The notes beneath the pieces were generated by a model that saw nothing but the letters and a program-made list of their open reading frames with translations, searched no databases and was not told the DNA's origin. From Oceaniovalibus sp. ACAM 378 (GTDB lineage: Bacteria > Pseudomonadota > Alphaproteobacteria > Rhodobacterales > Rhodobacteraceae), in the NCBI RefSeq assembly GCF_008085915.1, contig NZ_VSJK01000008.1, positions 1 to 64,000 of the forward strand: 64,000 bases of DNA, read 5' to 3'. Below, in pieces: positions 1-7,492 of this stretch (the stretch's first letter is position 1; each line of letters opens with the position of its first letter). A program made the translations under genes and the position numbers.

Positions 1-105
1 TTGGCGCCGCTACGATCCACGATGTCTCCGCAGCGCCAACACCTTGGTCGCGCGATATGCCATCGGTATCGCGCTGCTTTTCTGTTGTTTCAATGCGCTT
101 GACAA

Positions 106-639
106 TTAATGCCCCATTACGGAAGGGGGGGTAACAGCATTGGGCGAGGCTGCGTCGGTATCGGCGGACGCAACAACTGGAGTTTCAGGGGTTTCCACGC
201 CTTGGGTGAGCCCATCTGACGGATGCGTGCTGGCCGGTTTGGCGGCCGGGACATCGTTGTTCTGCGATCGGGCAGCCTTGGGCATGAAGACCAGAAATGG
301 CTCGGTCCGGTGGGTCGGACTCGGGGATCTGGCTTGCAACTCCGGTCCGATCTCGGGCGGATGCGAAGTGGTCTCATCCAGAGCAGCAGGATGGCGATTA
401 CTATCGGCGGATTTGGGTGGTTCATGTGAACTTTCGTCGCTGCCATGCGAGGCGTTTTCGGTCGGGCGCCCGGATCTGTCCGACCCGTTTCGCACAGCGC
501 CGCCCGTTGGATTTGCGAGTGCGGCCAGTACGGCACCGAACCGCGTTGACCCGACCGAATCCTGCATCATGGGCAAGGCACGGAGCGCTTGCTTGCCGGC
601 GGATCCGGGTATGGCGGACAGAACTAGATTCTCCATCAC
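106..639 (-). CDS. FliK-like hook-length control protein, N-terminal part, probably frameshifted
   Basis: The 177-residue product is rich in Pro, Ser, Thr and Ala, low in complexity and predicted soluble, as expected of the variable N-terminal region of FliK, which measures hook length and switches export specificity. No conserved C-terminal FliK domain is present before the stop. The reading frame ends soon after a run of seven C on the coding strand (forward 127-133). One extra C would carry translation past the stop and keep it open to the edge of the window. The gene is therefore probably broken, phase-variable or affected by a sequencing error. It is divergent from the rod-binding protein gene at 741. 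FliK is inferred from composition and flagellar context, since the diagnostic domain is missing; an unrelated low-complexity flagellar protein remains possible. Confidence 0.45.
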   Translation of the reverse strand: MMENLVLSAIPGSAGKQALRALPMMQDSVGSTRFGAVLAALANPTGGAVRNGSDRSGRPTENASHGSDESSHEPPKSADSNRHPAALDETTSHPPEIGPELQARSPSPTHRTEPFLVFMPKAARSQNNDVPAAKPASTHPSDGLTQGVETPETPVVASADTDAASPNAVTPPSVMGH

Positions 640-740
640 GTGCCTTTCTGATTGCGGCTCGGCCCCTGTTATGTCCGCTTTTGGTTACCGTATGTTTACC
701 GCGATCATGTTTTCTGACGAGAGATTCCAAAGGAGGCGAC
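640..740. promoter_or_regulatory. Divergent flagellar promoter region with CtrA-like site
   Basis: This 101-bp gap separates the fliK-like gene (leftward) from the flgJ-like gene (rightward). It contains TTAC-N7-TTAC at 685-699, one base per half-site away from the TTAA-N7-TTAA consensus of the cell-cycle regulator CtrA, which controls flagellar genes in many alphaproteobacteria. An AGGAGG ribosome site lies at 731-736 just before the ATG at 741. CtrA control is inferred. Confidence 0.4.
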
Positions 741-1031
741 ATGACACTTTCGATCCAAAACCCGACACACTTGCCCGGTGTAACCACCCAAAATGGCCGT
801 GACCTTGCCCTGCGACGAGCGGCAGAACAGCTTGAATCCGCGTTTCTATCAGAAATGCTGGGCGCCGCCGGACTGGGCAAATCGCGCGAGGCATTCGGAG
901 GGGGCGCCGGAGAAGAGCACTTCGCATCATTTCTGCGCACAGCCCAGGCCGATCATATGGTGCAGGCCGGGGGGATCGGTCTGGCCGAAAGATTGTTTCA
1001 GGCTTTGAAAGGGGACAAACATGTCAGTTGA
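741..1031 (+). CDS. flgJ: Rod-binding protein, FlgJ N-terminal-domain type
   Basis: The 96-residue protein matches the rod-binding domain of FlgJ across most of its length: an amphipathic helix starting ALRRAAEQLESAFLSEMLGA, a Gly-rich turn, then a second helical stretch ending GGIGLAERLF. The family caps or chaperones assembly of the periplasmic flagellar rod. The C-terminal peptidoglycan hydrolase domain of enterobacterial FlgJ is absent, which is usual in alphaproteobacteria, where a separate muramidase does that job. The start is the ATG at 741, with AGGAGG five bases upstream; a longer upstream extension in the same frame has no such signal and overlaps the opposite gene. The 3' end overlaps the next gene by 11 bp, so the two are probably translationally coupled. 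Confidence 0.75.
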   Translation: MTLSIQNPTHLPGVTTQNGRDLALRRAAEQLESAFLSEMLGAAGLGKSREAFGGGAGEEHFASFLRTAQADHMVQAGGIGLAERLFQALKGDKHVS

Positions 1032-1362
1032 CCGCGCGGTCGCTCGGCTGGAACGGTTGTTGCAGGAGGAACGAATTCTTCTGTTGCGCGGCGATCTGCA
1101 GCGTCTGGGCCCGTTGGTTCCACGCAAGGAGAAATTGCTGCGCGCCCTGATGACGGGGCCGGATGATCGGCCGGGGATTGCGCGGCTGCGTGCCTTATCC
1201 GACAGAAATCAGACATTGTTGCAGGCGGCCCAGCGCGGCATCGGCGCGGCGCGTACCCGGTTGGATCAAATTGCCCGGGGAACGCCGGTGGGCACATACA
1301 GTCGGACGGGAGAGAAGATTCAGATCGCCCGCCCGGTGCAAACTCTCCAGCGGCGGGCGTGA
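1021..1362 (+). CDS. FlgN-like flagellar chaperone / small helical protein
   Basis: A 113-residue, highly helical, Arg- and Leu-rich protein without signal peptide or membrane segment. The N-terminal half is a long amphipathic helix (VARLERLLQEERILLLRGD) and the middle has a second one. This size and two-helix layout resemble FlgN-type chaperones for hook-associated proteins, which occupy this position beside flgJ in alphaproteobacterial clusters. It overlaps the flgJ-like gene at its start, pointing to co-translation. The FlgN call rests on size, helix content and position; no catalytic or signature residues are available to confirm it. Confidence 0.5.
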   Translation: MSVDRAVARLERLLQEERILLLRGDLQRLGPLVPRKEKLLRALMTGPDDRPGIARLRALSDRNQTLLQAAQRGIGAARTRLDQIARGTPVGTYSRTGEKIQIARPVQTLQRRA

Positions 1363-1608
1363 TCCGCAGCCGGTCCGGGACAACAGGCGAAATTCGCATA
1401 AAATCCCGGTGATTTCAAATTCTTGAGTTAGGAACTTGTTAGAGCATTACAGACCAATGTGCCCTTGTCACCAGAAAGGTGATCACTTGGCCCGCGGGAT
1501 TGCTTCGCACATGGCCGGGTATCGTCAGAACGACATTTCATCCGCCGGTCCATTCCGGAACGGCCCTGCTCCCGGGTGCAAAAGCACCGACATAGTCAAG
1601 GAACAATG
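1363..1608 (+). promoter_or_regulatory. Flagellin promoter and structured 5' leader
   Basis: The 246-bp region before flagellin holds TTAG-N7-TTAG at 1428-1442, a CtrA-like spacing motif, and two small perfect hairpins. One has arms TCACC/GGTGA at 1468-1482. The other has arms GGTGC/GCACC around an AAAA loop at 1575-1588 and sits just before the ribosome site AAGGA at 1598-1602. In Caulobacter, FlbT binds the 5' leader of flagellin mRNA; flbT lies three genes downstream of this leader, so the hairpins are plausible FlbT-related elements. This is inference. Confidence 0.4.
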
Positions 1609-2922
1609 ATGTCCAGCATTCTGACCAACATCGGCGCAATGGTCGCGCTGCAAAGCCTCAAATCGATCAACTCGGGTCTGTTGAAGACGCAGAACGAAAT
1701 CTCGACCGGCAAATCCGTATCCAACGCCAAGGATAATTCGGCGATCTGGGCAATCTCGAAAGTCATGGAATCCGACGTTCAGGGGTTCAAGGCGATTGCG
1801 AGCAGCCTGTCACTGGGTGAATCCACCGTCGCGGTGGCCCGCCAAGCCGCTGAAACGGTCACCGACCTACTGACAAAGATGAAAGACAAAATCGTCGCGT
1901 CTCAGGAAGCCAACGTCGACCGGGACAAGATCCAGGCTGACATCACGGCCCTGCGCGATCAGATCGGTTCAGTCGTGGGTGCCGCACAGTTCAACGGGCT
2001 GAACCTGCTGTCCAACAACAAGACCACGTCCACTTATACCGCTGCGGGACGCGTCGACGATACGGGTGTTGTAAACGTACTGTCGTCGATTGATCGGTCC
2101 GGGAAATCGGTCAAGTCCAGCGATATCGCAGTGAACAAGCAAGATCTGTCGACCAAGGTGGGGACCAAGGGTGCGCTGGTTCTCGCCGCCACAGCCATGA
2201 CAGCAGCCGGCACCGCAACCGCGAACGGCGCGGCATCGGCCACTTATACCATCAATGGCGAAACGACCACGCTCGGACGGACCAAGGCCGTGATGGCGGG
2301 CGACAGCTATGCCTTTCAGATGACGATCTTCGACAACGCCGGCAACGGAACACCCTTCGCCCTCGCCGCAGCCACCAAGCAGGAAGCGCTGTATGTGGCC
2401 AAGGACGGCGACACCACGGCGGATGTGGCCAAGGGTATGGCTGAAATGATGCAGTTCCGTCTGGCCGAGCAGGGGCTGGAGAATTCTTATTCCGTTTCGG
2501 TGGACGGCAATAAAGTCAGTGTGACCAACAATACCGCCACCGCAATGGTGGCAGCGGCTGTGGGCAACCTCGACATGGACGCTGGCGGCGCCACCAGCGG
2601 CGGTCTTCATGCGTTGAGTGAATTCGATGTGACCACTGGCAAAGGTGCCAGCGCGGCACTGGTCGGAATCGAATCGCTGATCCAGACGGCAGTCGACTCG
2701 GCGGCTTCCTTCGGCTCTGTCGCAGGCCGGATCGAAACCCAGGCGAAATTCGTCAGTGGCCTGACCGACGCACTGAAGGCCGGGATTGGCACCCTTGTCG
2801 ATGCCAACATGGAAGAAGCTTCGGCCAAGTTGCAGGCGCTTCAGGTGCAGCAGCAGTTGGGCGTTCAGTCGCTGTCGATCGCCAATCAGGCACCGCAGTC
2901 GATCCTGTCGCTGTTCCGGTAA
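1609..2922 (+). CDS. fliC: Flagellin
   Basis: The 437-residue filament subunit has the two conserved terminal regions of flagellin. The N-terminal D0/D1 helices read SSILTNIGAMVALQSLKSIN, then a STGKSVSNAKDNSA segment and AAQFNGLNLLSN. The C-terminal helices run from about residue 350 to the end with VAGRIETQAKFVSGL and SILSLFR. The middle is variable and Ala/Thr/Gly-rich, the surface-exposed part. Two adjacent ATG codons exist (1606 and 1609). The second is chosen because AAGGA ends six bases before it and the family begins with M-S-S-I. Export needs the type III gate genes later in the window. It is followed by a strong hairpin, then flaF and flbT, the usual alphaproteobacterial flagellin-control pair. 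Confidence 0.95.
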   Translation: MSSILTNIGAMVALQSLKSINSGLLKTQNEISTGKSVSNAKDNSAIWAISKVMESDVQGFKAIASSLSLGESTVAVARQAAETVTDLLTKMKDKIVASQEANVDRDKIQADITALRDQIGSVVGAAQFNGLNLLSNNKTTSTYTAAGRVDDTGVVNVLSSIDRSGKSVKSSDIAVNKQDLSTKVGTKGALVLAATAMTAAGTATANGAASATYTINGETTTLGRTKAVMAGDSYAFQMTIFDNAGNGTPFALAAATKQEALYVAKDGDTTADVAKGMAEMMQFRLAEQGLENSYSVSVDGNKVSVTNNTATAMVAAAVGNLDMDAGGATSGGLHALSEFDVTTGKGASAALVGIESLIQTAVDSAASFGSVAGRIETQAKFVSGLTDALKAGIGTLVDANMEEASAKLQALQVQQQLGVQSLSIANQAPQSILSLFR

Positions 2923-2932
2923 ACGCGAAACC

Positions 2933-2961
2933 GGCGGAGGCGCCACAATGGCGCCTTCGCC
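2933..2961 (+). terminator. Strong hairpin after flagellin
   Basis: Thirteen-base arms (2933-2945 and 2949-2961) pair completely if one G-U wobble is allowed, around a CAA loop. A second outer pairing, CCGGCG at 2931-2936 with CGCCGG at 2966-2971, is possible. There is no T-run, so this may be a partial terminator or a 3' stabiliser that sets flagellin mRNA above the flaF-flbT level. Confidence 0.6.
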
Positions 2962-3013
2962 CCATCGCCGGAATTTCGGCCCCTGACACAGCCCGCCCGG
3001 GAAGGGACATCAC

Positions 3014-3373
3014 TTGAACGCCTTTCAACTTGCCAAAACGGCCTATGCCCCCGTGCATGCACCGCTTCGCAGCGCCCAGACCAACGAATACGACGCATTC
3101 GTCAAGGTGACATCGGCCTTGAAACAGGCCACTGCCCACCACGATGTCGTCCGGGCAATTCACGACAACCGCAGTCTTTGGACGCTTCTGGCCGCAGACG
3201 TTGCGGATGGCGACAACCAGCTGCCAAAGGCCCTGCGCGCCCAGATATTCTATCTTGCCGAGTTCACTGATCAGCACAGCCGCAAGGTTCTGAATGGCAA
3301 AGGTACGACCGATGCGCTGATCGACATCAACGCCGCCATCATGGGTGGCCTGCGCCAACAGCGTGAGATCTGA
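3014..3373 (+). CDS. flaF: Flagellar biosynthesis regulator FlaF
   Basis: This 119-residue soluble helical protein matches FlaF, a positive factor for flagellin translation or secretion in Caulobacter and relatives. Features include the AYAPVHAPLRSAQTNEYDAF start region, a central LWTLLAADVADGDNQLP block and the LRAQIFYLAEFTDQHS helix. The start is TTG at 3014, 5-8 bases after a GAAGGGA ribosome site; no ATG lies nearby in frame. Its last bases overlap the ATG of flbT by one, so the pair is co-translated. FlaF and FlbT act in opposite directions on flagellin mRNA, making flagellin-flaF-flbT a self-contained control unit. Confidence 0.88.
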   Translation: MNAFQLAKTAYAPVHAPLRSAQTNEYDAFVKVTSALKQATAHHDVVRAIHDNRSLWTLLAADVADGDNQLPKALRAQIFYLAEFTDQHSRKVLNGKGTTDALIDINAAIMGGLRQQREI

Positions 3374-3777
3374 TGTCCGGTCTGGTTCTCAAGCTTGGCC
3401 CGAACGAGCGGGTATTGATCAACGGTGCGGTCATCGAAAACGGCAACCGGCGCGGACGGCTGAATATCGTTACGCCCGGCGCAAGCATCCTGCGTTTGCG
3501 CGACGCGCTTCACCCTGATGAGGTGAACACACCGGTACGCCGGGTCTGTTACATCGCTCAACTTGTTCTGTGTGGCGAGGCGGATGCAGCCGATGCGCGT
3601 CCGCAGTTGTTACGCGGAATTGAACAGCTGAGTCAGGTTCTGACGGACGAGGAGAGCCGCGAACATCTGAGCCACGCGACGGACTCCGTGCTGGCCAGCC
3701 AACATTATTTTGTGCTCAAACATCTGCGCATGCTGTTGCCACGGGAAGAGCGATTGATGGCAGTGGCCGTGTCATGA
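3373..3777 (+). CDS. flbT: Flagellum biosynthesis repressor FlbT
   Basis: The 134-residue protein begins MSGLVLKLGPNERVLINGAV, which is the FlbT N-terminus, followed by the NRRGRLNIVTP and ILRLRDAL blocks. FlbT binds the 5' untranslated leader of flagellin mRNA and promotes its decay until the hook and basal body are built. The likely target is the structured leader at 1363-1608. The start ATG overlaps the flaF stop, and its own stop overlaps the next ATG by four bases. Length is typical for the family. Confidence 0.9.
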   Translation: MSGLVLKLGPNERVLINGAVIENGNRRGRLNIVTPGASILRLRDALHPDEVNTPVRRVCYIAQLVLCGEADAADARPQLLRGIEQLSQVLTDEESREHLSHATDSVLASQHYFVLKHLRMLLPREERLMAVAVS

Positions 3778-4580
3778 CGTTTCAGCCGGTCGTTCCGTTC
3801 TCTGGCGTCGCAGGCTGGTCGTTTCTGCAACGCACCCGCGATCTCCAGCAACAGGTCTTTGAAGGGTCGGCCCGCCTCACGCGAAACGTTGATCACTTTC
3901 GCGATAAGATCGCCGGTATCACCAGCGCAGAGGACCTGGTCGAAGACCGTCGGCTGCTTGAGGTCGCGCTGGGCGCTTTCGGGCTGGATGAGGATATCAA
4001 CAATAAATACTTCATCGAACGTATTCTGACGTCCAGCACGACCGATACTGGCTCGCTTGCCAACCGTCTGTCGGACAAGCGATATCTGGCGATGGCCAAG
4101 GCTTTCGGCTTCGGCGATGTCCTGGGGCCTCGCAACGGCTATGTCGATTTCGACGAACAAATTGTTTCTGCCTATCGCGACCGGCAATTCGAAATTGCTC
4201 TGGGTGACACGGCACCGGCTATGCGCATGGCGCTGGGGTTGGAGCGTGATCTGGGCGATATCGCAAAGCGGCAGATGTCGGACAACGCCAAATGGTTTAC
4301 AGTTATGGCAACGTCCCCGGTACGCGCCGTATTCGAAGGTGCATTGGGAATGCCGGCCAGTGTCGGTGCGCTTGACCTTGATCGGCAACTGATCGAGTTC
4401 CGCACCCGATCCGAACGGTTTTTTGGCATCTCGGAAGTGAGCGATTTCAACACCCCCGAGATGCGTGAAAAGCTGATTTCCCGATATCTGACGCACGATC
4501 AACTGACCAATGGCAGTACCGGGATGAGCCCACAGAGTGCGGCGCTGGCCATCTTGCAATCTGGTCAAACCTTCGGCTGA
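3774..4580 (+). CDS. DUF1217 family flagellar protein
   Basis: The 268-residue protein belongs to the DUF1217 family found almost only in alphaproteobacterial flagellar clusters. Recognisable parts are SARLTRNVDHFRDKIAGITSAEDLVEDRRLLEVALGAFGL and the INNKYFIERILTSS block, a repeat-like helical arrangement. No signal peptide or membrane segment is visible. Function is not established; the gene overlaps flbT by four bases and so belongs to the flagellin operon. It converges on fliI with a 39-bp gap. Confidence 0.75.
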   Translation: MTFQPVVPFSGVAGWSFLQRTRDLQQQVFEGSARLTRNVDHFRDKIAGITSAEDLVEDRRLLEVALGAFGLDEDINNKYFIERILTSSTTDTGSLANRLSDKRYLAMAKAFGFGDVLGPRNGYVDFDEQIVSAYRDRQFEIALGDTAPAMRMALGLERDLGDIAKRQMSDNAKWFTVMATSPVRAVFEGALGMPASVGALDLDRQLIEFRTRSERFFGISEVSDFNTPEMREKLISRYLTHDQLTNGSTGMSPQSAALAILQSGQTFG

Positions 4581-4619
4581 GCCGTAAGAGCCCGCCGGAT
4601 TTCGCGCTGTGCCGCCCCC

Positions 4620-6020
4620 TCATCCGGGCCGTGCATGCTGCCTGTCAACGGACTGTCCGCCTGCGGCACCTCTACTTTGCAGTACTGCACCGCCGGCGCG
4701 TGGATGCACCACGGTCAGAATCTGCGCCAGACGTCGGAAACTGGCAGTAATTCCATCGTTTTCACGCTCTGTCACAAAGGCGTCAAGCTGCGGCCAGACC
4801 TTGATTGCCGTGTCGATCTGCGGATCCGATCCGGCGGCATAGAGCCCCGATTGGATCATCAGTTCGGCCCGTTCGTAGGCACCCAGAAGGCGCCGTGCCT
4901 CGCCAAGCAGGGAGTTTTCCTCGTCGCTGGCCGCAACTGGCAGGGCGCGCGACACTGAACGCAGGACATCCACCGCCGGATACCGCCCACGTTCTGCGAT
5001 CCGACGATCCAGAACGATATGGCCGTCAAGAACGCCGCGCAGGATGTCGGCGACCGGTTCATCCATATCCGATCCGGCCACCAGAACGGTGAAAACTGCC
5101 GTGATGTCACCCATTTCGCCCATACCGGGTCCGGTCCGTTCACAAAGCGTCGTAATGACTGAGGAAGTCGTGGGAGGAAAACCGCGCATGCTTCCCTCTT
5201 CGCCGCCAGCCAGTGCAATTTCTCGGTGCGCATCGGCCAACCGAGTGATAGAATCGGCCAGCAGCAGCACATTCTTGCCCTGATCGCGAAAATGCTCGGC
5301 CACGGTTATTGCCGCGTAGGCACAGCGCCGCCGCAGCGCGGCAGAGCGGTCAGACGTTGCGGCGACAATCACGCTGCGTGCCATCCCCTGCGGACCCAGA
5401 ACCCGGTCGATGAATTCGCGCACCTCGCGGCCGCGTTCTCCGATCATTGCGATCACCACAACGTCCGCGGTCAAATTCTGCGCCAGCAACGCAAGTATGG
5501 TCGATTTGCCTACGCCAGATCCGGCGAACAGCCCGATGCGCTGGCCGCGCACCAGGGGCAGCAAAGTGTTGAACACACGTAACCCGGTGTTCAATCGGGC
5601 ACCCAGGCCGCGGCGGCGCGTTGGGTTCAGCGGTCGGGCGGATAGACGTCGGGCGGTCGGACCGGGGAGAATCGGCAAGTCGTCCAGCGGTTCGCCATAG
5701 GGATCGATCACACGTCCGATCCAGCTGTCGTCGGGCGAAAGCATGGCCGCACCCAGCAGCGCGACGGCGGTGCCCAACCTCAACCCCTCGGGTGTGGCAT
5801 CGGGCAGCACCGTCATTCTGTCACCGTCAAGTCGCAGTACTTCACCGCGAATCGGGCCGTCGATTCCGTTTATACGCACCAGATCGCCCATCGCGGCATT
5901 TGCCGATAGGCCGCGAACAATGATGCGTCCATCCTCAATTGCGACGATCCGGCCCAGCGGGCGCGACAGAACCGTGGTCTCAACCACGCTCAGAACATTT
6001 TCGAATCCGATGCCGGCCAT
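4620..6020 (-). CDS. fliI: Flagellum-specific ATPase FliI
   Basis: A 466-residue ATPase that powers and regulates flagellar type III export at the cytoplasmic face of the basal body. Walker A reads GLFAGSGVGKS near residues 163-173, Walker B is NVLLLADSITRLADAHREIA, and the F1-beta-like signature GGEEGSMRGFPPTTSS follows. The start chosen is the ATG at 6020, with GGAGG seven bases upstream; an in-frame extension of 54 codons upstream lies over the divergent flgB leader and has no coding character. It is transcribed alone, divergently from flgB, and converges with the DUF1217 gene. Its partner FliH-like protein is encoded at 21655, far away in the cluster. Confidence 0.95.
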   Translation of the reverse strand: MAGIGFENVLSVVETTVLSRPLGRIVAIEDGRIIVRGLSANAAMGDLVRINGIDGPIRGEVLRLDGDRMTVLPDATPEGLRLGTAVALLGAAMLSPDDSWIGRVIDPYGEPLDDLPILPGPTARRLSARPLNPTRRRGLGARLNTGLRVFNTLLPLVRGQRIGLFAGSGVGKSTILALLAQNLTADVVVIAMIGERGREVREFIDRVLGPQGMARSVIVAATSDRSAALRRRCAYAAITVAEHFRDQGKNVLLLADSITRLADAHREIALAGGEEGSMRGFPPTTSSVITTLCERTGPGMGEMGDITAVFTVLVAGSDMDEPVADILRGVLDGHIVLDRRIAERGRYPAVDVLRSVSRALPVAASDEENSLLGEARRLLGAYERAELMIQSGLYAAGSDPQIDTAIKVWPQLDAFVTERENDGITASFRRLAQILTVVHPRAGGAVLQSRGAAGGQSVDRQHARPG

Positions 6021-6103
6021 TCTGACCTCCGTTTGATGCTGCGAACTCTTTGTAAAGGAATCAGGGTTAAGCCTTTGTGAGCACCGACGAGGGAGAAGCC
6101 CCG

Positions 6104-6493
6104 ATGTTTCAGAAACTAGAATTAATGCAGATGTCCCAGGCGATGGCGCGCCATGCGGCGCAACGCCAGACGTTGGTGGCACGCAATGTGGCCAACGCGG
6201 ACACGCCGGGATTTCGCGCCCGTGATTTGGTGGATTTCGCCGAAACCTATCGTGTGTCGGGGCCTTCCACCGCGTTACTCACCACGCGGGCGGCACATCT
6301 TGTGCCTGCGGAACGCCAGGGTGGGTTCGACAGCATCGATTCGGGTGCCGAAGCCTCTCCCAGTGGAAACACGGTGTCTCTTGAGGATCAGATGATCAAA
6401 TCGGTCGAACTGCGTCAGCAGCACGACATGGCAATGGCGATCTTTGCCAAGGCGCGCGACATCCTGCGGGCCAGCATCGGTCGCGGTAATTGA
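6104..6493 (+). CDS. flgB: Flagellar basal-body rod protein FlgB
   Basis: The 129-residue proximal rod protein shows the rod-family N-terminal motif RQTLVARNVANADTPGFRARDL, common to FlgB, FlgC, FlgF and FlgG. The C-terminal helix is DMAMAIFAKARDILRASIG. An upstream GTG at 6077 is open, but the ATG at 6104 is preferred because GGAG sits 10-13 bases upstream and the protein then begins MFQKLELMQ as in relatives. It is first in a nine-gene rightward operon (flgB to the first fliL). Proteins of this family have no signal peptide and are exported by the flagellar gate. Confidence 0.92.
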   Translation: MFQKLELMQMSQAMARHAAQRQTLVARNVANADTPGFRARDLVDFAETYRVSGPSTALLTTRAAHLVPAERQGGFDSIDSGAEASPSGNTVSLEDQMIKSVELRQQHDMAMAIFAKARDILRASIGRGN

Positions 6494-6506
6494 GGGGGGC
6501 GGGTCG

Positions 6507-6896
6507 ATGAACGATCTCTTCCAAACGCTCAGCCTCTCGACCAGCGGCATGCAGGCGCAGGCAACTAGACTGCGCCATGTCTCTGAAAATATTGCCAATG
6601 CCGATACACCGGGATTCCGGCGAAAAACGATCAGTTTCGAAACCGCCCTGCGCGGGCCGGTCGACGGGATGGTCGAGGTAGGTAAAGTCAGGCTTGACCA
6701 GTCCGCACTCGTACAGGTTTTCGACCCCGATCACCCGCTGGCCGATGCCAGTGGCAACTACGAAGGATCGAACGTCGATCTGATAATAGAAATCGCGGAC
6801 GCCCGTGAGGCACAACGCAGTTATGAGGCAAACCTTAAAGTCTTCGATCAGGCGCGGCAGATGTCGCAGGGCTTGATCGATCTGCTCCGCCGGTAA
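6507..6896 (+). CDS. flgC: Flagellar basal-body rod protein FlgC
   Basis: A 129-residue proximal rod protein with the rod signature LRHVSENIANADTPGFRRKTI near the N-terminus. The FlgC C-terminal block AREAQRSYEANLKVFDQARQM is also present, with a central NYEGSNVDLIIEIAD. The start at ATG 6507 follows a GAGGGGGG stretch. It lies 13 bp after flgB and is followed by fliE, the rod-MS ring adaptor, so the order matches rod assembly. Confidence 0.93.
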   Translation: MNDLFQTLSLSTSGMQAQATRLRHVSENIANADTPGFRRKTISFETALRGPVDGMVEVGKVRLDQSALVQVFDPDHPLADASGNYEGSNVDLIIEIADAREAQRSYEANLKVFDQARQMSQGLIDLLRR

Positions 6897-6935
6897 AACC
6901 GGCCGAAACCAATTTAACCAAAAAGGATATCCAGA

Positions 6936-7220
6936 ATGGAAATCAATGCGTTGGGCGCAGCCCAGTCCTATGCCTCGGCCCGCCCGGCAACATCGCCCGA
7001 TCCCGCGGGTGCCAGCGGCGCCTTTGCTGCACTGGCACAGGATTTTCTGACAACGATGCAGGCCGGAGAGCAGGGTGCCATCTCTGCGATGACCGGCCGT
7101 GCCGATCCGGTTTCGATGGTTCAGGCGCTTGCCCAGACGGAACTGGCGATAGAGACCGCGGTGACCGTACGCAACAAAGTGGTCGAGGCCTATCAGGAAA
7201 TCCTCCGGATGCCGGTGTAA
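6936..7220 (+). CDS. fliE: Flagellar hook-basal body complex protein FliE
   Basis: The 94-residue protein links the MS ring to the proximal rod. Diagnostic are SFDxL-like DFLTTMQAGEQGAISAMTG and the C-terminal AIETAVTVRNKVVEAYQEILRMPV, a near-perfect FliE ending. The N-terminal 35 residues are Ala/Ser/Pro-rich and variable. An AAAAGGA ribosome site precedes the ATG at 6936. Confidence 0.93.
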   Translation: MEINALGAAQSYASARPATSPDPAGASGAFAALAQDFLTTMQAGEQGAISAMTGRADPVSMVQALAQTELAIETAVTVRNKVVEAYQEILRMPV

Positions 7221-7224
7221 GCCC

Positions 7225-7491
7225 ATGGACGAAGCCGTTTTTTTCGACACGTTGCGTGAGGGTCTTTGGGTGGCCGTGGTCGTTTCGACCCCGATCCTTG
7301 CGGTGGCTCTGGTGGCCGGACTGACGGTCGGGCTATTTCAGGCCCTGACCTCGATCCAGGAAATGACGCTGACGTTCGTGCCAAAACTGATTGCGATCGT
7401 GATCGTGTTCTGGATGACGATGGGTTTCATGACCCAGACGCTGGTGTCGTTCTTTGACACCCGCATCGTGCCGATGATTTCGGGAGTGTGA
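7225..7491 (+). CDS. fliQ: Flagellar export gate protein FliQ
   Basis: The 88-residue inner-membrane protein has two hydrophobic helices, VAVVVSTPILAVALVAGLTV and PKLIAIVIVFWMTMGFMTQT. Between them is the conserved FQALTSIQEMTLTFVPK loop of FliQ. FliQ, FliP and FliR together form the export pore. Here fliQ is separated from fliP (22525) and fliR (12140) and lies within the rod operon, four bases after fliE and one base before flgF. Confidence 0.94.
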   Translation: MDEAVFFDTLREGLWVAVVVSTPILAVALVAGLTVGLFQALTSIQEMTLTFVPKLIAIVIVFWMTMGFMTQTLVSFFDTRIVPMISGV

Positions 7492-7492
7492 G

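Noticed and set aside
1969-2946. Long open frame opposite flagellin (325 residues)
   Set aside because: It mirrors the flagellin codons, is Arg/His/Cys-rich without any domain, and flagellin on the other strand is certain.
6077-6103. GTG start for flgB adding nine residues
   Set aside because: The internal ATG has the ribosome site and gives the normal FlgB N-terminus.
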